From assembly GCF_026262505.1 (NCBI RefSeq), contig NC_067206.1, positions 29,651,896-29,715,895 of the forward strand: 64,000 bases of DNA, given 5' to 3'. This document shows positions 51,791 through 61,833 of the stretch, piece by piece; the first letter of the stretch is position 1, and every line of letters begins with the position of its first letter. The DNA is from Trichomonas vaginalis G3 (taxonomy: Eukaryota > Parabasalia > Trichomonadida > Trichomonadidae). Under the pieces are notes generated by a model. The model made no database searches, was not told where the DNA came from, and saw only the letters and a list, made by a program, of their open reading frames with translations. The position numbers and the translations under genes were made by a program.

Positions 51791-53093
51791 TAGGGTGTCC
51801 AAAGGTGCGTTTAGCACAGCGCTCTATATGAGACTATTAAAGGAGATATATGCTGATTATAAATATATAATAAAAAATATGAATATATGTATATGATGAG
51901 TATGTTGTATTTTGGCGCCATGCCGGGATATAAAACGAATTTTGAGACAAGAGGCGGTTTCGCGGGAAATTTTGGCGGGATTTTTTTCATTTTTTTAATG
52001 AATCATAAAGAAAACATCCTCGCTCTTGCAAAAAAATGCAAAGACTGTAAAAAAATCTACGAGACATTGGTAAAATGCTTCGGTATGGATGCACCTAGCT
52101 ATTCCACTGTAACGTATCATGTTAGGATGTATCACTTCATGAACAAAAAGGCGCCCATCATAAAAATTGACAAAAAATCGCCGGATCAAAGAAAAATCAA
52201 AGCAATTCTTCAAGCGCTAGATGAAGACCCAAGAGCATCACTCATAAGGATAGAGGAGATGACAAAGATACCACGTACAACAGTCAGTTATTATCTGCAC
52301 AATTATTTGAACTACAAACTAGCGTATACACGTTGGGTTCCGCACAACCTTAATTCAGTTCAAAAAAAATCTAGAGTCCAATCTTCGAAAGAGCTCCTCT
52401 CTATATTGGGTGCGTATCAATCCAAGAAGTTTCGCTTTTTAGTAACAGGGGACGAGTCTTGGTTTCAATATGCAACAGAAGCCAAAATCATGTGGATCCG
52501 AAGGATGAAAATCCGCAAACATTCCCGAAGAAAAAAATTGACACAACAATGATGATGTTGTCGGTTTTTTGGGGCGTGAATGGCATCATCGCAATTGATA
52601 TTCTTCAAAAACCTAATGCGATGAATGCTCAGTATCTAATTGACAATGTTCTTACTCAAATTATCAATTCTGATGAGTTTGAGAAATCCAAACAACAAAA
52701 ACAAAAGTTTGCAATTCATTTTGATAATTCAAGAGTTCACAAAAGTCATAAGGTAATGAATTACTTGGTGGAAAACAATGTCAAAGTTGTTCCAAACCCA
52801 ATTTATTCACCTGATATTGCACCCTCTGACTTTTATTTATTCGGCACGCTAAAAAAGAGAGCTGAAGGACGCGAATTCGCGAGTCCAGATGATCTTGAAA
52901 ATTTTGTAAGAGAGCAATTTGAGCAATTTTCTCATGATGATTTAAAGCGTGTCTTTCAAGCCTGGATCGATCGCTGCGAACGCGTGATTGAATCCAATGG
53001 TGATTATATTTAAATAAACTTTATATATATGTAACTTGTTTATTTCTATTCGCAGTATTCAGGTTTGTGCTAAACACACCTTTGGACACCCTA
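51791..53093 (+). mobile_element. mariner transposon, 1,303 bp, inserted in the integrase
   Basis: Terminal inverted repeats start TAGGGTGTCCAAAGGTG on both sides and match in 27 of 28 positions. A TA target duplication flanks them (51789-51790 and 53094-53095). The size (1.3 kb) and the D,D34D transposase are typical of mariner. It is oriented in the same direction as the integrase. The transposase is frameshifted, so this copy is not autonomous. Confidence 0.95.
51998..53013 (+). pseudogene. mariner transposase with a central frameshift
   Basis: An ATG at 51998 (MNHKENILALAKKC) follows TCATTTTTTTA, a host-type initiator. The N-terminal region has two helix-turn-helix-like parts (YETLVKCFGMDAPSYSTVTY; LIRIEEMTKIPRTTVSYYL). 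The first catalytic Asp is in VTGDESWF. The frame shifts near 52.49 kb; the second frame continues with VDPKDENPQTFPKK, the second Asp in IHFDNSRVHKS and the third in SPDIAPSDFYLFG. I count 34 residues between the second and third Asp, i.e. D,D34D. All three Asp are intact, so only the frameshift (one base lost or two gained) disables it. Confidence 0.92.
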
Positions 53094-53726
53094 TATTTAT
53101 ATTGCATTCCGGTGAAAGGGAAAACAGAACAGGAAACAAGAAGAGCTATTCAATACTTACTAGATCATGAAAGAGTGGATAATATCAGGGGTGATGGTGA
53201 TAAAGGATTTCAGGCAGCTATGACTCATTATTTCCCACAAATTAATTTTTTCTTTTCATCCTCTCCATATACGTTTCATAATAAAATAGTTGATGCGGTA
53301 ATGAGAACTCTTAGAGATGCGTTAGGGGTTAACGGTCAGATATACTGGGATGGAAATCATGACTCCATCATACAACAGTTAGTATATTATTATAATAATA
53401 CATGGCATAGAACAATAAACATGAAACCAGTGGAAATGAAAAATGATATTTCAAAAGAATGGGAATATATTAGAAAGCAAATGGAAAGGTTGAATGATGT
53501 TAAACGTGAACAAATTAATTCGGGGCTCATGAATTTTAAACAAGGGGACAAAGTTTTGATTCATCTCGATTATGGAAAAACTGATAAATCAATGACAAAA
53601 AGAAGACGAAGATTTGACACAATAGCTGAATTTGTTAGATATATTAACGGCAATGCATTAGTTGAAGTTGACAATAAATTAATAGAAATTCCGATTTATT
53701 TTATTACTCCATTATATTTAAATAAT

Positions 53727-53752
53727 ATTTAATTTTTTTTATTTCGTAAGAA
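53727..53752 (+). promoter_or_regulatory. Maverick-type T-rich upstream element
   Basis: TTTAATTTTTTTTATTTCGT followed by AAGAA before the ATG at 53753, right after the integrase stop. Confidence 0.35.
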
Positions 53753-54038
53753 ATGAGTGACAACAAAGCAGTCAAGAGTCCAGACGATGAATATAAAAAG
53801 AAACTAAACAGAATTAAATCAAAAATATGCTATTACAAAAAGAAGCCACAATGCGGTGGGGTTGATGCCCATAAAAAATGGAACTGAAAACGATAAAGAA
53901 ATAATCGAAAAATTAGAAACTTACCGTTCAATCCTTAAACTGAGTGAAGCAAAAATAAAAGAATTTAATAGAATAAATAAATTGATTGGAAGAGATGAAT
54001 TTAATAAAGATGAATTTTTAAACTCAATCCAAATTTAA
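53753..54038 (+). pseudogene. small Maverick Lys-rich ORF with an A-run frameshift
   Basis: The ATG at 53753 gives MSDNKAVKSPDDEYKKKLNR and a Cys pair (ICYYKKKPQCGG), then stops at 53887. The adjacent frame, entered at an AAAAAA run near 53873, continues KNGTENDKEIIEKLETYRSI and LIGRDEFNKDEF to 54038. The two parts read as one helical protein of about 95 residues, so a single-base indel in the A6 run is the likely cause. Unknown function. It is the last rightward gene and abuts the leftward gene at 54035. Confidence 0.6.
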
Positions 54039-54199
54039 TTTTTATTCCTCTTTGACAACATCTCTCTTTCCATCATTACTGCATAACCACATTTTCTCAG
54101 TTTTAGTGGTTTGTTATTTTTAGCAAGTTCTCGCATCATTTTTATCGTTTCCTCCCTTGTTATGATTCGTGGTAAATTTTGAGCTTGTGGGGTATCCAT
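54035..54199 (-). CDS. 54-residue basic Maverick ORF
   Basis: ATG at 54199, TAA at 54035: MDTPQAQNLPRIITREETIK, then MMRELAKNNKPLKLRKCGYA and a basic end. It is preceded by the T-rich plus ATAA pattern and overlaps the convergent neighbour's stop by four bases. It may be a small DNA-binding or regulatory protein; nothing specific is recognised. Too short for confident calling, but the upstream element and placement favour a real gene. Confidence 0.45.
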   Translation of the reverse strand: MDTPQAQNLPRIITREETIKMMRELAKNNKPLKLRKCGYAVMMEREMLSKRNKN

Positions 54200-54330
54200 T
54201 TATGATAAAAATAAAAATTTAAATTATGCCGTTCTAAAGTTTGTGACAACATGACATTTTGACAACAGTCCCGGAAATGATTTGTCATGACTTCATCGTA
54301 ATGAGTGTAAATGACCCAAAAATAATGTTT

Positions 54331-54738
54331 TCATTAATGGTTTCAGGTTATTCAATAATTAATTATTTTTGAAGAACTGAAGGTGTCACTATGTCACCAT
54401 GTGTCACTCGGTTATTTAACTTCTCTGAAAAAATGAGACAACATGACATTTAGACAACAACACAGGAGGATTAATGAGGAAGGCATTTATGAATTATTTT
54501 TGAAGAACTGAAGGTGTCACTATGTCACCATGTGTCACTCGGTTATTTAACTTCTCTGAAAAAATGAGACAACATGACATTTTAGACAACAACACAGGAG
54601 GATTAATGAGGAAGGCATTTATGAATTATTTTTGAAAACTGAAGGTGTCACTATGTCACCATGTGTCACTCGGTTATTTAACTTCTCTGAAAAAATGAGA
54701 CAACATGACATTTAGACAACAACACAGGAGGATTAATG
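54331..54738. repeat. left iteron array, three units of about 131 bp
   Basis: Units begin at about 54361, 54492 and 54624 with AATTATTTTTGAAGAACTGA. Each contains GGTGTCACTATGTCACCATG, TGTCACTCGG, and ATGAGACAACATGACATT followed by AGACAACA: several spaced TGTCAC/TGTCAT (or complement) hexamers, i.e. an iteron-like layout. The array is the inverted copy of the one at 57.1-57.7 kb. Confidence 0.9.
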
Positions 54739-54761
54739 CAAAAATAAATTCCAATCATACT

Positions 54762-57072
54762 TTATACTGCCTCATTTACAGGTATTTCATCGTCAGTAAA
54801 TGAATCCTCATTATCGTTTGGTTCAACCTGTTTATATAATCCTTTCATTTCTTCTTTCAAAACATAACACCATGTTTGTTTACCATCTATTCTTACCTGT
54901 TTCTTATCACATTTATCCTTAATGCTCATTTGGAAATTCTTGTCTTTCATGTCTGATGGTTTGCAGAATAGAGCATTTTTACATGTCATACCTGCACTCA
55001 ATTCATCATAATATGTATTTATCCATTCATCTAAAGGATTTGTTGATAACTCGATTAAATCTTGTTTGGCTTCAGTCATCGGAATGATTCGTACATTAAA
55101 TGATGAAAGGTCATATTGCATAAAATATGTTAAAAGGTTATCATAAAATTCCTTAGTGCATGAATCCATTAAATTCTTGAAGTAATCAAATTGACCCTTG
55201 AATTTACCATTAACCCTTAAAACTACGTATCTTCTGTCTCCAACTTCAATTTTGACAGGGTAGACGTTGTTAGTTACGAAAATGAAGTTTGCAACATTCT
55301 GAGCAGTTCTTCTGGGTTGATTCTTTTCATTAATTCTAATCTCATTATCCGTAATAATTGATTTCAAAGCGTTGAAGTTTGCGAGTCTGTCTTCACCTAC
55401 ATTCTTGAGTTCATTAAGTACAAGAAACATTTTATTTTCAACTACTGAGTTGAAATTACCCGTTAGCTCACTTATTTCAGTAATGTTTTTACATGAATAA
55501 CCAGCGAGAAGTTCAGAAATAATGTCTGTGAATCTGTTTTTACCTGTTCCCTGAAGTCCTTTCAAATAATTGCTGTTTCATTCTTGATTCCAGGATGTTG
55601 AATCATTGATGCAATCCAGCCGAGAAGGTATTTATACACTTCATCGTTATTATCACAAATGGCTTCTTTAATGAAATTCATAAACATCTCAATTTTTGAG
55701 TAATCTGGTTTTTCGAGAATGTTGTATTTATAACCTTGAAACGTTGAGAAAACATCTGGGAATCAGATTTAAAGCAAACACCTTAACAGTTAATGAAGAC
55801 AATTGATTTAGTAGTACGTCCCATGCTGTTATGGTTTTACCTTTTCTTTAAATAATTTAATCATTTTGAGTGACTCTTTCATGTTTGATTGAAGAACGAA
55901 TGATATTTGATTCATTTTATCATGAATATTATAGTCTTTTGAATGAAATATTTATTTCCACAATCTACAAAACGGATTACACGTGATAAATCCTCAATTA
56001 CTTCAGAACTGTTTTTTATACTGATGATTTTCAGCCTTGCGTCTAATATCTGTTATCAAAACGAGTCATCAAGTTTGATATCAAATGTTATTTTTGGCTT
56101 ACGTAATAAAGGCAAAACATATTCATCATAATATTCCTTTTGATAAAGTTTTAGAATCTTCACCAAAACAAATGGAGAAGTCATTAAATGTGCATATCTA
56201 CTACGTGCTTTTTCAAAATTACTTTTAGCATTTTCTGTTAAACTGCAGAAGTTATAAACGTTATCGTATGCTTCATTAATTAAATGATTAGGTAAACGAA
56301 TTAATTGCTTGAAACAGTGTGAATAATGTAACTTCTTTTTCTAAATTCATGTTTCCACCGTCATTATGTACTTCAAAATCACAGATGCCATCAACTATGC
56401 TCTGGGCAAGTTTATCGTCAAAGTTTACATCTTTGTTTTCATTCATTATACTCTTTATTTCTTCGTTCTTCTGTTCAACTCTTACCTTAATATTCAAATC
56501 ATTTAATATATCATTCACTGTTCTAGTTAATGTTGAATCATAACTTCCACGAATGAATGAGTATGTATTGATTGGTTCTTGCATGATTCTTGCGAACTCT
56601 TGAATCAGCCCATAACTACTAATGAACGCTTTGAATCATCATAGAAGTCATTATGTCAATATCATAATCATTGCAGGAATAACATTTAATCATTCTGTTC
56701 GAAACTGCATAGAAGAAATTAGTGTTGCAATAAATGTGAAGACCTCCTGAAGCGGTTTAACGATAACATCTTTATCCGAAAGTTTTGATAAAATATCTTT
56801 TCTAACTGTTTCTTTAAGTTCATCATTGTACGATTTATTGATATCAACATCTATAATCGTTAAATTTGAAATTTTATTTACTAATAAAGCTGTACCAGTT
56901 TTCCTTCCTCTTCCTCCATCATGTTTGAGGTAGTTATGTAAATCAATCTTGTTTTCACAATTCTTTCGTTGAGGGTTTTAGTTTCTGCCACAACTAATTC
57001 CTCAGCTAATGAATCAATAACTTGTTCATCAGAAATGATGAAGTTGCTGTTGCTGTTGTTTGTTGCTGTCAT
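54762..57072 (-). pseudogene. PrimPol (AEP) plus SF3 helicase, multiply frameshifted
   Basis: The ATG at 57072 follows the T-rich element pattern. After about 40 residues a frameshift leads to TIIDVDINKSYNDE, matching AEP motif I (hhhDhD). The next frame gives ASGGLHIYCN, motif II (sxH), and NDYDIDIM, motif III. A helical middle follows (about 56.58-55.57 kb, at least three more shifts). The C-terminal part at 55565-54762 has Walker A GLQGTGKNRF, Walker B-like FLVLNELKN, the sensor FIFVTNN and IEVGDRRY, typical of D5-like SF3 helicases (DUF5906 group). Such proteins prime and unwind viral DNA. This is a full primase-helicase of about 770 residues, now with many frameshifts. It is bracketed by inverted iteron arrays. 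Confidence 0.8.
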
Positions 57073-57100
57073 TTATATAGGAATAAAAAAATAAAAATAG
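57073..57100 (-). promoter_or_regulatory. Maverick-type T-rich upstream element
   Basis: On the minus strand TATTTTTATTTTTTTATTCC then TATATAA directly before the ATG at 57072. Confidence 0.4.
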
Positions 57101-57137
57101 TTTTAAAACTAACTTTATTTTTGGACTGCATCAAATT

Positions 57138-57690
57138 TTCGTAAATGTTGTCTAAATGTCATGTTGTCTCATTTTTTCAGAGAAGTTAAATAACCGAGTG
57201 ACACATGGTGACATAGTGACACCTTCAGTTCTTCAAAAATAAGTCATTATTGAATGACCTGTGTTGTGTCTAAATGTCATGAGTTAAATAACCGAGTGAC
57301 ATAGTGACACCTTCAGTTCTTCAAAAATAATTCATAACTACCTTCCTCCTGTGTTGTTGTCTAAATGTCATGTTGTCTCATTTTTTCAGAGAAGTTAAAT
57401 AACCGAGTGACACATGGTGACATAGTGACACCTTCAGTTCTTCAAAAATAAGTCATTATTGAATGACCTGTGTTGTTGTCTAAATGTCATGAGTTAAATA
57501 ACCGAGTGACATAGTGACACCTTCAGTTCTTCAAAAATAATTCATAACTACCTTCCTCCTGTGTTGTTGTCTAAATGTCATGTTGTCTCATTTTTTCAGA
57601 GAAGTTAAATAACCGAGTGACACATGGTGACATAGTGACACCTTCAGTTCTTCAAAAATAATTAATTATTGAATAACCTGAAAACATTAA
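57138..57690. repeat. right iteron array, inverted relative to the left one
   Basis: The complement of the left unit occurs about five times, alternating long copies (beginning near 57145, 57358, 57570) and shortened copies (near 57262, 57475), so a higher-order unit of about 213 bp is repeated. The outer edge shares the same junction as the left array (GGTTATTCAATAATTAATTA or complement), so the two arrays are true inverted repeats of each other. They border the primase-helicase. Confidence 0.9.
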
Positions 57691-57736
57691 CATAAACATT
57701 AACGTAAACATTAACGTAAACATTAACGTAAACATT
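57685..57736. repeat. 12-bp microsatellite CATTAACGTAAA, about 4 copies
   Basis: Four-plus copies of CATTAACGTAAA (first copy has CATAAA) directly outside the right iteron array. Confidence 0.9.
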
Positions 57737-57803
57737 TATTTCTGTAGTTCATCCATTACTTCATTACCTAATTAATTACAGACATAAAATATATTTAGTT
57801 CAT

Positions 57804-59899
57804 TCAATGAACGCGGTACCATGCGAATACAGTCACAAATGGTGGCATGTAATCTTTACCCGAGCCTGTTGGATTTGTTGTGAAAGTGTGTGAATGATTT
57901 CCTGTGGTTCCACAGAAAATACCTGCGCTTGAATCTACTGGGTCACTTGAAATATCATATCTATCCATTCCCTGTCTATCCGAACCTGCTGCAAGATTTC
58001 TATAACCTCTTTTTGTTATTGAATGTGAATGATTACCTGTTGTGTTTGTAGTTCCTGTATGAGTGTGCGGTGGAAGGTTTGCTTCAGTAATTTTCTTCGA
58101 ACCTCCTGTTTGCTTTGAAGAGTTCGCACAGTATAAGAATTTATCTACAATCTGCTCCCACGTACCGAAACCCAGAACTGTTGCTGGATTTGTTGAGTTC
58201 ATTGACGTATAAATAGAACCAATGGGGTAAATCATCTCAAGAATTGTATTTAATCCATTATGAATATTGAATTTATTATATAATATTGAATTTGGGTGAG
58301 TATTTAAAACTGGTCTTGTTATCAATATTAACGTATTATTTTTGAAAATTGCTTTTCTAACATCTTGAAATTTTGTGATTTCAGACCAGTTTCTTCCATC
58401 ACTACTGATATTTACTAAATCACCACATCCTAAAGCAATGAAATACCCATCAATATAAAATAAATTTGTAAATCTATAATTTGAGTAAGTTTTGGAGTGA
58501 ATGAATAAACCAATTCCCAATTTGATAAATCCTGTGATAAATAAATATGTCTGTTATAACTTACAGGATATGAATAGACCATTTACCTGAAACGAGAACA
58601 TAAACATTTGATCCATAACATAAAGCTTCAATGTCTCCATCAGCTTGAAAAATTGTTCAAATTGACCTTGTGATATTGAAGATGATCTATAAATTTTATC
58701 ATTTTGTAGGATAAAATACATGTTGTTAATGTAATACCACTTACTTGTATAATCAATTTTCAAATCTGATGACATCATACTAAACATATAATAATTTATC
58801 CCATCCTCACTAATGAAAATTTGATTGACTTCATAAATTAGTACCCATTTATTATTAACACATCTAATAGGATTATTTGGATATTTAAATTTAGCATCTT
58901 GATTTAAATTACATTTGAACCATTGGATACAATCGAATGAATAACAAGGGTAAAAATCATCTCCAACCGTTATCATTCCCATAAATTTACCGTTATTGTA
59001 TTCAACATATAAAATTAATGGATTAATGATTGGCTCTCGTGTATCAGGATTCAAAACAGATGGAGTAAATGATTCATAGTTTTTAAAATCATTTGTTTTA
59101 AAAAATAAAGCACTCCAGCTGTATAAAATAAATACATGGTCACTCCATCGAAACATATCCATTCAAAAGAATCTATATCAAAGGTTTTATCTGATGATTT
59201 CATAAAATTTAAAAATGGTGGAGTAAAATAGACCTCTGATTGTTTTATTTCTTCATTAACAAATGATATATTAGCTTTCTTATTTAACTCACTATCCACA
59301 TATTCCTTATCTGCCTTCTTATTTAACTCATCGTTAACATATTCCTTATCCGCTTTAAGGTCTAAACATCCTGAAACCCATCCTGTATCGGCTTTAGTTT
59401 TTAAAATCTTTGATGTCCATTCATGATACCATTCAACCCTTTCTTTAATTTCATTATCTTTTTCATCAACATAAACCAAATTTGCCTTCTTCATTAACTC
59501 ACTATCCACATATTCCTTATCTGCCTTCTTCATTATGTCATTTAGGAAACCTTCTATGAATTCCTCATTTAAATTAAATCTTCCAATCTTCAAAACTTTA
59601 GGAAATGCATTTAATGCGTAATATCTCTGTTCTTCTGGTGGAATTGATGTTATATCATCCGTTATACCTTTAATTTTTGAATTCATAAATAAAATTTCTT
59701 TTATATTTGATATCACTGCACCACCCTTGCAAACGAATTCGAAATGGTCATTTTTCAATACTATCTCCAAATCTCCATATTTCAACCTTTGCGTTTGTTC
59801 TGCCGTCTTTGAATTATATGCATATATGGCGTATGTAATGGTCTGAGGGACCTGGGTGCTTTGTGCCTTAAGTTGCTGTGGTTGCTGTTGTTTAATCAT
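57804..59899 (-). pseudogene. phage-type tail-fibre/collar protein of the Maverick, frameshifted
   Basis: About 700 codons. The N-terminus is Gln-rich. Residues about 125-215 hold four-plus copies of KADKEYVDSELNKKA-type repeats, like trimeric phage fibre shafts. A frameshift follows near 59.13 kb. The middle shows Asp-box-like units (IFISEDGINYYMF, IYLSQDLSNWELV, NISSDGRNWSEI) suggesting a beta-propeller; a TAA at 58554-58556 lies between two compensating shifts. The C-terminus is a phage collar/T4 gp12-like domain: YPIGSIYTSMNSTNP, FGTWEQI, three histidine pairs (PPHTHTG, GNHSHS, GNHSHT) and a final MPPFVTVFAWYRV. In phages these His pairs bind a metal along the trimer axis, and the fibre binds receptors. 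A virion attachment role for the Maverick is inferred. Confidence 0.8.
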
Positions 59900-59923
59900 T
59901 TATTATGATTTAAAAATAAATAT

Positions 59924-60631
59924 TTAATCTGTTATCTCATCAGCTATTTTTTCTATTTGAAATTGCCATAATATTTCATTCATGAATTCTAAATCACAAT
60001 CAAATAGGTCAGTTATTCTAAATTTAATATTTGATAAATCTTTTGAATGAAGAATAAATGAATTCCCGGATAATTGAAACGGATATGATAAAGAAAATGT
60101 GTTTAAGTTGATGGATAAAATGTTTTGTATTGATGGGTAAGAGTTAGGGTCTAATGTTTGATGTGAAAATCTCATTGGGGTATTAACTTATCACATTTGA
60201 TTAAAATGAAATTGGAACCAGTGTCAGAATACAAAACATCCCCAACATCTTTTTCAAAATTTAATATCCCCAACAATGAACGAAGATGAGGAGTACAAAA
60301 TTTAATTTTCAGCGGAAATTTAATAAGGTTATTTATTTCATCAAGTTCAAAAAGTTTATCGGTTTTGATTTAAAATTTTCTTCATACCATACGATAAATG
60401 ATTCATTTAAATAACTTAAAATCATGTTATATCCCATTTCGCTATCACATTATTTATATACATATCATACGTTTTTTCAAGGTCATCTTTAATAAATGAT
60501 ATATAATCTGAAGGGTCTAAAAGAATGGGATTAAATTTACCACTCACAGAAACGAGAGTAACATTATAAATTCCGCTAACTGTTAAATTTAATTCACAGC
60601 TATTATTCGAAATAATATTGATAATTGACAT
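59924..60631 (-). pseudogene. Maverick structural-type protein in three overlapping pieces
   Basis: Three frames follow one another: 60631-60422 (MSIINIISNNSCELNLTVSG...), 60425-60172 (MILSYLNESFIVWYEENF..., itself with one shift near 60.37 kb, then LIKFPLKIKFCTPHLRSLLG), and 60175-59924 (MRFSHQTLDPNSYPSIQNIL... ITDLFDCDLEFMNEILWQF). Both junctions are ATGA overlaps. The strand-rich sequence with an NSYP and a late LEF-x-x-x-ILWQFQI looks like one beta-rich structural protein of about 235 residues (capsid/penton-like by feel only). Either three small coupled genes or one gene broken by three shifts; I favour the latter. Confidence 0.5.
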
Positions 60632-60650
60632 TTTTATTACGATTAAAAAT

Positions 60651-61130
60651 ATGGTAAAGCGTTATTTTCCAGTGATAAATAAAACTAGAATAAGATTACC
60701 TCAAGAATTCATAAATTCAACGAATAAGAAATTCATTCATGTTATAAATTTTAGTGTTTTCAGAAAATATGAGTCAATGTCATATTCATCAACAGGTTAT
60801 ATTTCACTTCATTCAAATTTAGTTCAATCAAACCCATATAATGACCATTTCATAAGATTTTCAGATGGTATTAAAAATGTAATTGATAGATTAAAATATG
60901 AACAGATTGACAATATCGAATTTTTGGAATTTTGGTTTAAATATCCTGATGGAAAAAAGATTGAAGTTAAAGATAAAGCTGATACTATAACAAAAACAAT
61001 TACAATGACCGATCCAGATAGTGGGGAACAAAAAGAAATAAAACAAACGATAGAAACTAGTGAAAGGTCAATTATTATCGATTATGATTCAAAGGATTAT
61101 TATTCGATAATGTTAATGCTTGAATATTAA
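60651..61130 (+). CDS. Maverick protein, unknown, opposite orientation
   Basis: The ATG at 60651 is chosen; an upstream TTG is ignored. 159 residues: MVKRYFPVINKTRIRLPQEF, KFIHVINFSVFRKYESMSYS, NLVQSNPYNDHFIRFSDGIK, LEFWFKYPDGKKIEVKDKAD, then a Thr/Glu-rich strand region and IIIDYDSKDYYSIMLMLEY. The beta-rich pattern without motifs fits a small structural protein, and the last residues resemble the ends of virion proteins, but I cannot assign it. It is the only rightward gene within the leftward cluster, divergent from the gene ending at 60631 and convergent with the one at 61127 (stops overlap by two bases). Confidence 0.6.
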   Translation: MVKRYFPVINKTRIRLPQEFINSTNKKFIHVINFSVFRKYESMSYSSTGYISLHSNLVQSNPYNDHFIRFSDGIKNVIDRLKYEQIDNIEFLEFWFKYPDGKKIEVKDKADTITKTITMTDPDSGEQKEIKQTIETSERSIIIDYDSKDYYSIMLMLEY

Positions 61131-61795
61131 ATAGCCATAACAAAGAATTTTTCAAGTGATATTTTATATTCATCAACTATTTTATTATAAATATCATTAT
61201 ATGTTAAATGAAGTTCAGTTGTTGTTCCGTTCTTTGATATCTTAATTGTGCTAATATCCTTTATAGGATTTATTTTTGCAACTGTTCCGCAGCATGAAAC
61301 CTCATCATCTATGAAAAATTGAATCTTAACGTCTGAATCTTGAACATCACAAAGAATGGCGATAATGTGAATTAATGATTCATAAGGTAAAATAATTAAA
61401 CCGGATTGGTCAATTAAATTTATTATTGAATCATAATTATTAATTATTATATCACGGTAAATTTTCATTAATTCAGAATTAATGTCTATTTTATATGGGT
61501 TCTCGATGTTTGATGAAAGAGGCGGGGGGTATGTTGGATAAGTGGGAATTTCAACAGGTTCTTTACCGGGTTCAGATAAAATGATTGGGTCTCCATCTTC
61601 TTTATTTTGCTCCTCCTCCTTTTTCGGTAAGTCACGAGTTAATAAATTTGGTTGAGTTGCTGACCTTGTTAATTCAGGGCTAACATTAACTTTAACATTT
61701 TGAATAATTCGTGATTTATCATCATTTACGTTATAACCAACCGTAATCTCTGCTTTTGCGTTTGTGTTCTTTTGACTTGTGAAACGTCTTCTCAT
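61127..61795 (-). CDS. Maverick protein, unknown, with Pro-rich linker
   Basis: 222 residues from ATG at 61795. The N-terminus is basic and Thr/Gln-rich (MRRRFTSQKNTNAKAEITVG). A Pro/Glu-rich linker follows (EPGKEPVEIPTYPTYPPPL, about 92-110). The C-terminal half is mixed alpha/beta (LMKIYRDIIINNYDSIINLI, ILPYESLIHIIAILCDVQDS). No catalytic motif. It is preceded by the T-rich plus ATAA element. The basic tail plus linker plus globular domain would suit a DNA- or capsid-associated protein; this is speculation. Confidence 0.6.
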   Translation of the reverse strand: MRRRFTSQKNTNAKAEITVGYNVNDDKSRIIQNVKVNVSPELTRSATQPNLLTRDLPKKEEEQNKEDGDPIILSEPGKEPVEIPTYPTYPPPLSSNIENPYKIDINSELMKIYRDIIINNYDSIINLIDQSGLIILPYESLIHIIAILCDVQDSDVKIQFFIDDEVSCCGTVAKINPIKDISTIKISKNGTTTELHLTYNDIYNKIVDEYKISLEKFFVMAI

Positions 61796-61820
61796 TTATA
61801 ATTGAATAAAAAAAGAAAAA
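61796..61820 (-). promoter_or_regulatory. Maverick-type T-rich upstream element
   Basis: On the minus strand TTTTTCTTTTTTTATTCAAT then TATAA directly before the ATG at 61795. Confidence 0.4.
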
Positions 61821-61833
61821 TATATTTAAAGTT

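Larger units (their letters stand above)
50907..53732 (+). pseudogene. Maverick integrase (rve), split by a mariner insertion
   Basis: The 5' part (50907-51788) encodes a Lys-rich N-terminus, a Pro linker (PKPPTTVPPPPSVNP), and the start of the rve core with the first catalytic Asp in YSYEIDHLEY (51.72 kb). The mariner at 51791-53093 then intervenes. The 3' part (53094-53732) continues with the second Asp (RGDGDKGF, about 53.19 kb), then HNKIVDAVMRTLRDALG where the usual Glu is Asp, and a C-terminal SH3/chromo-like domain (FKQGDKVLIHLDYGK...). If the mariner and one TA are removed, the frame joins exactly without a stop. The enzyme would insert the element into host DNA. Next to the polymerase, as usual in Mavericks. 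Confidence 0.92.
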
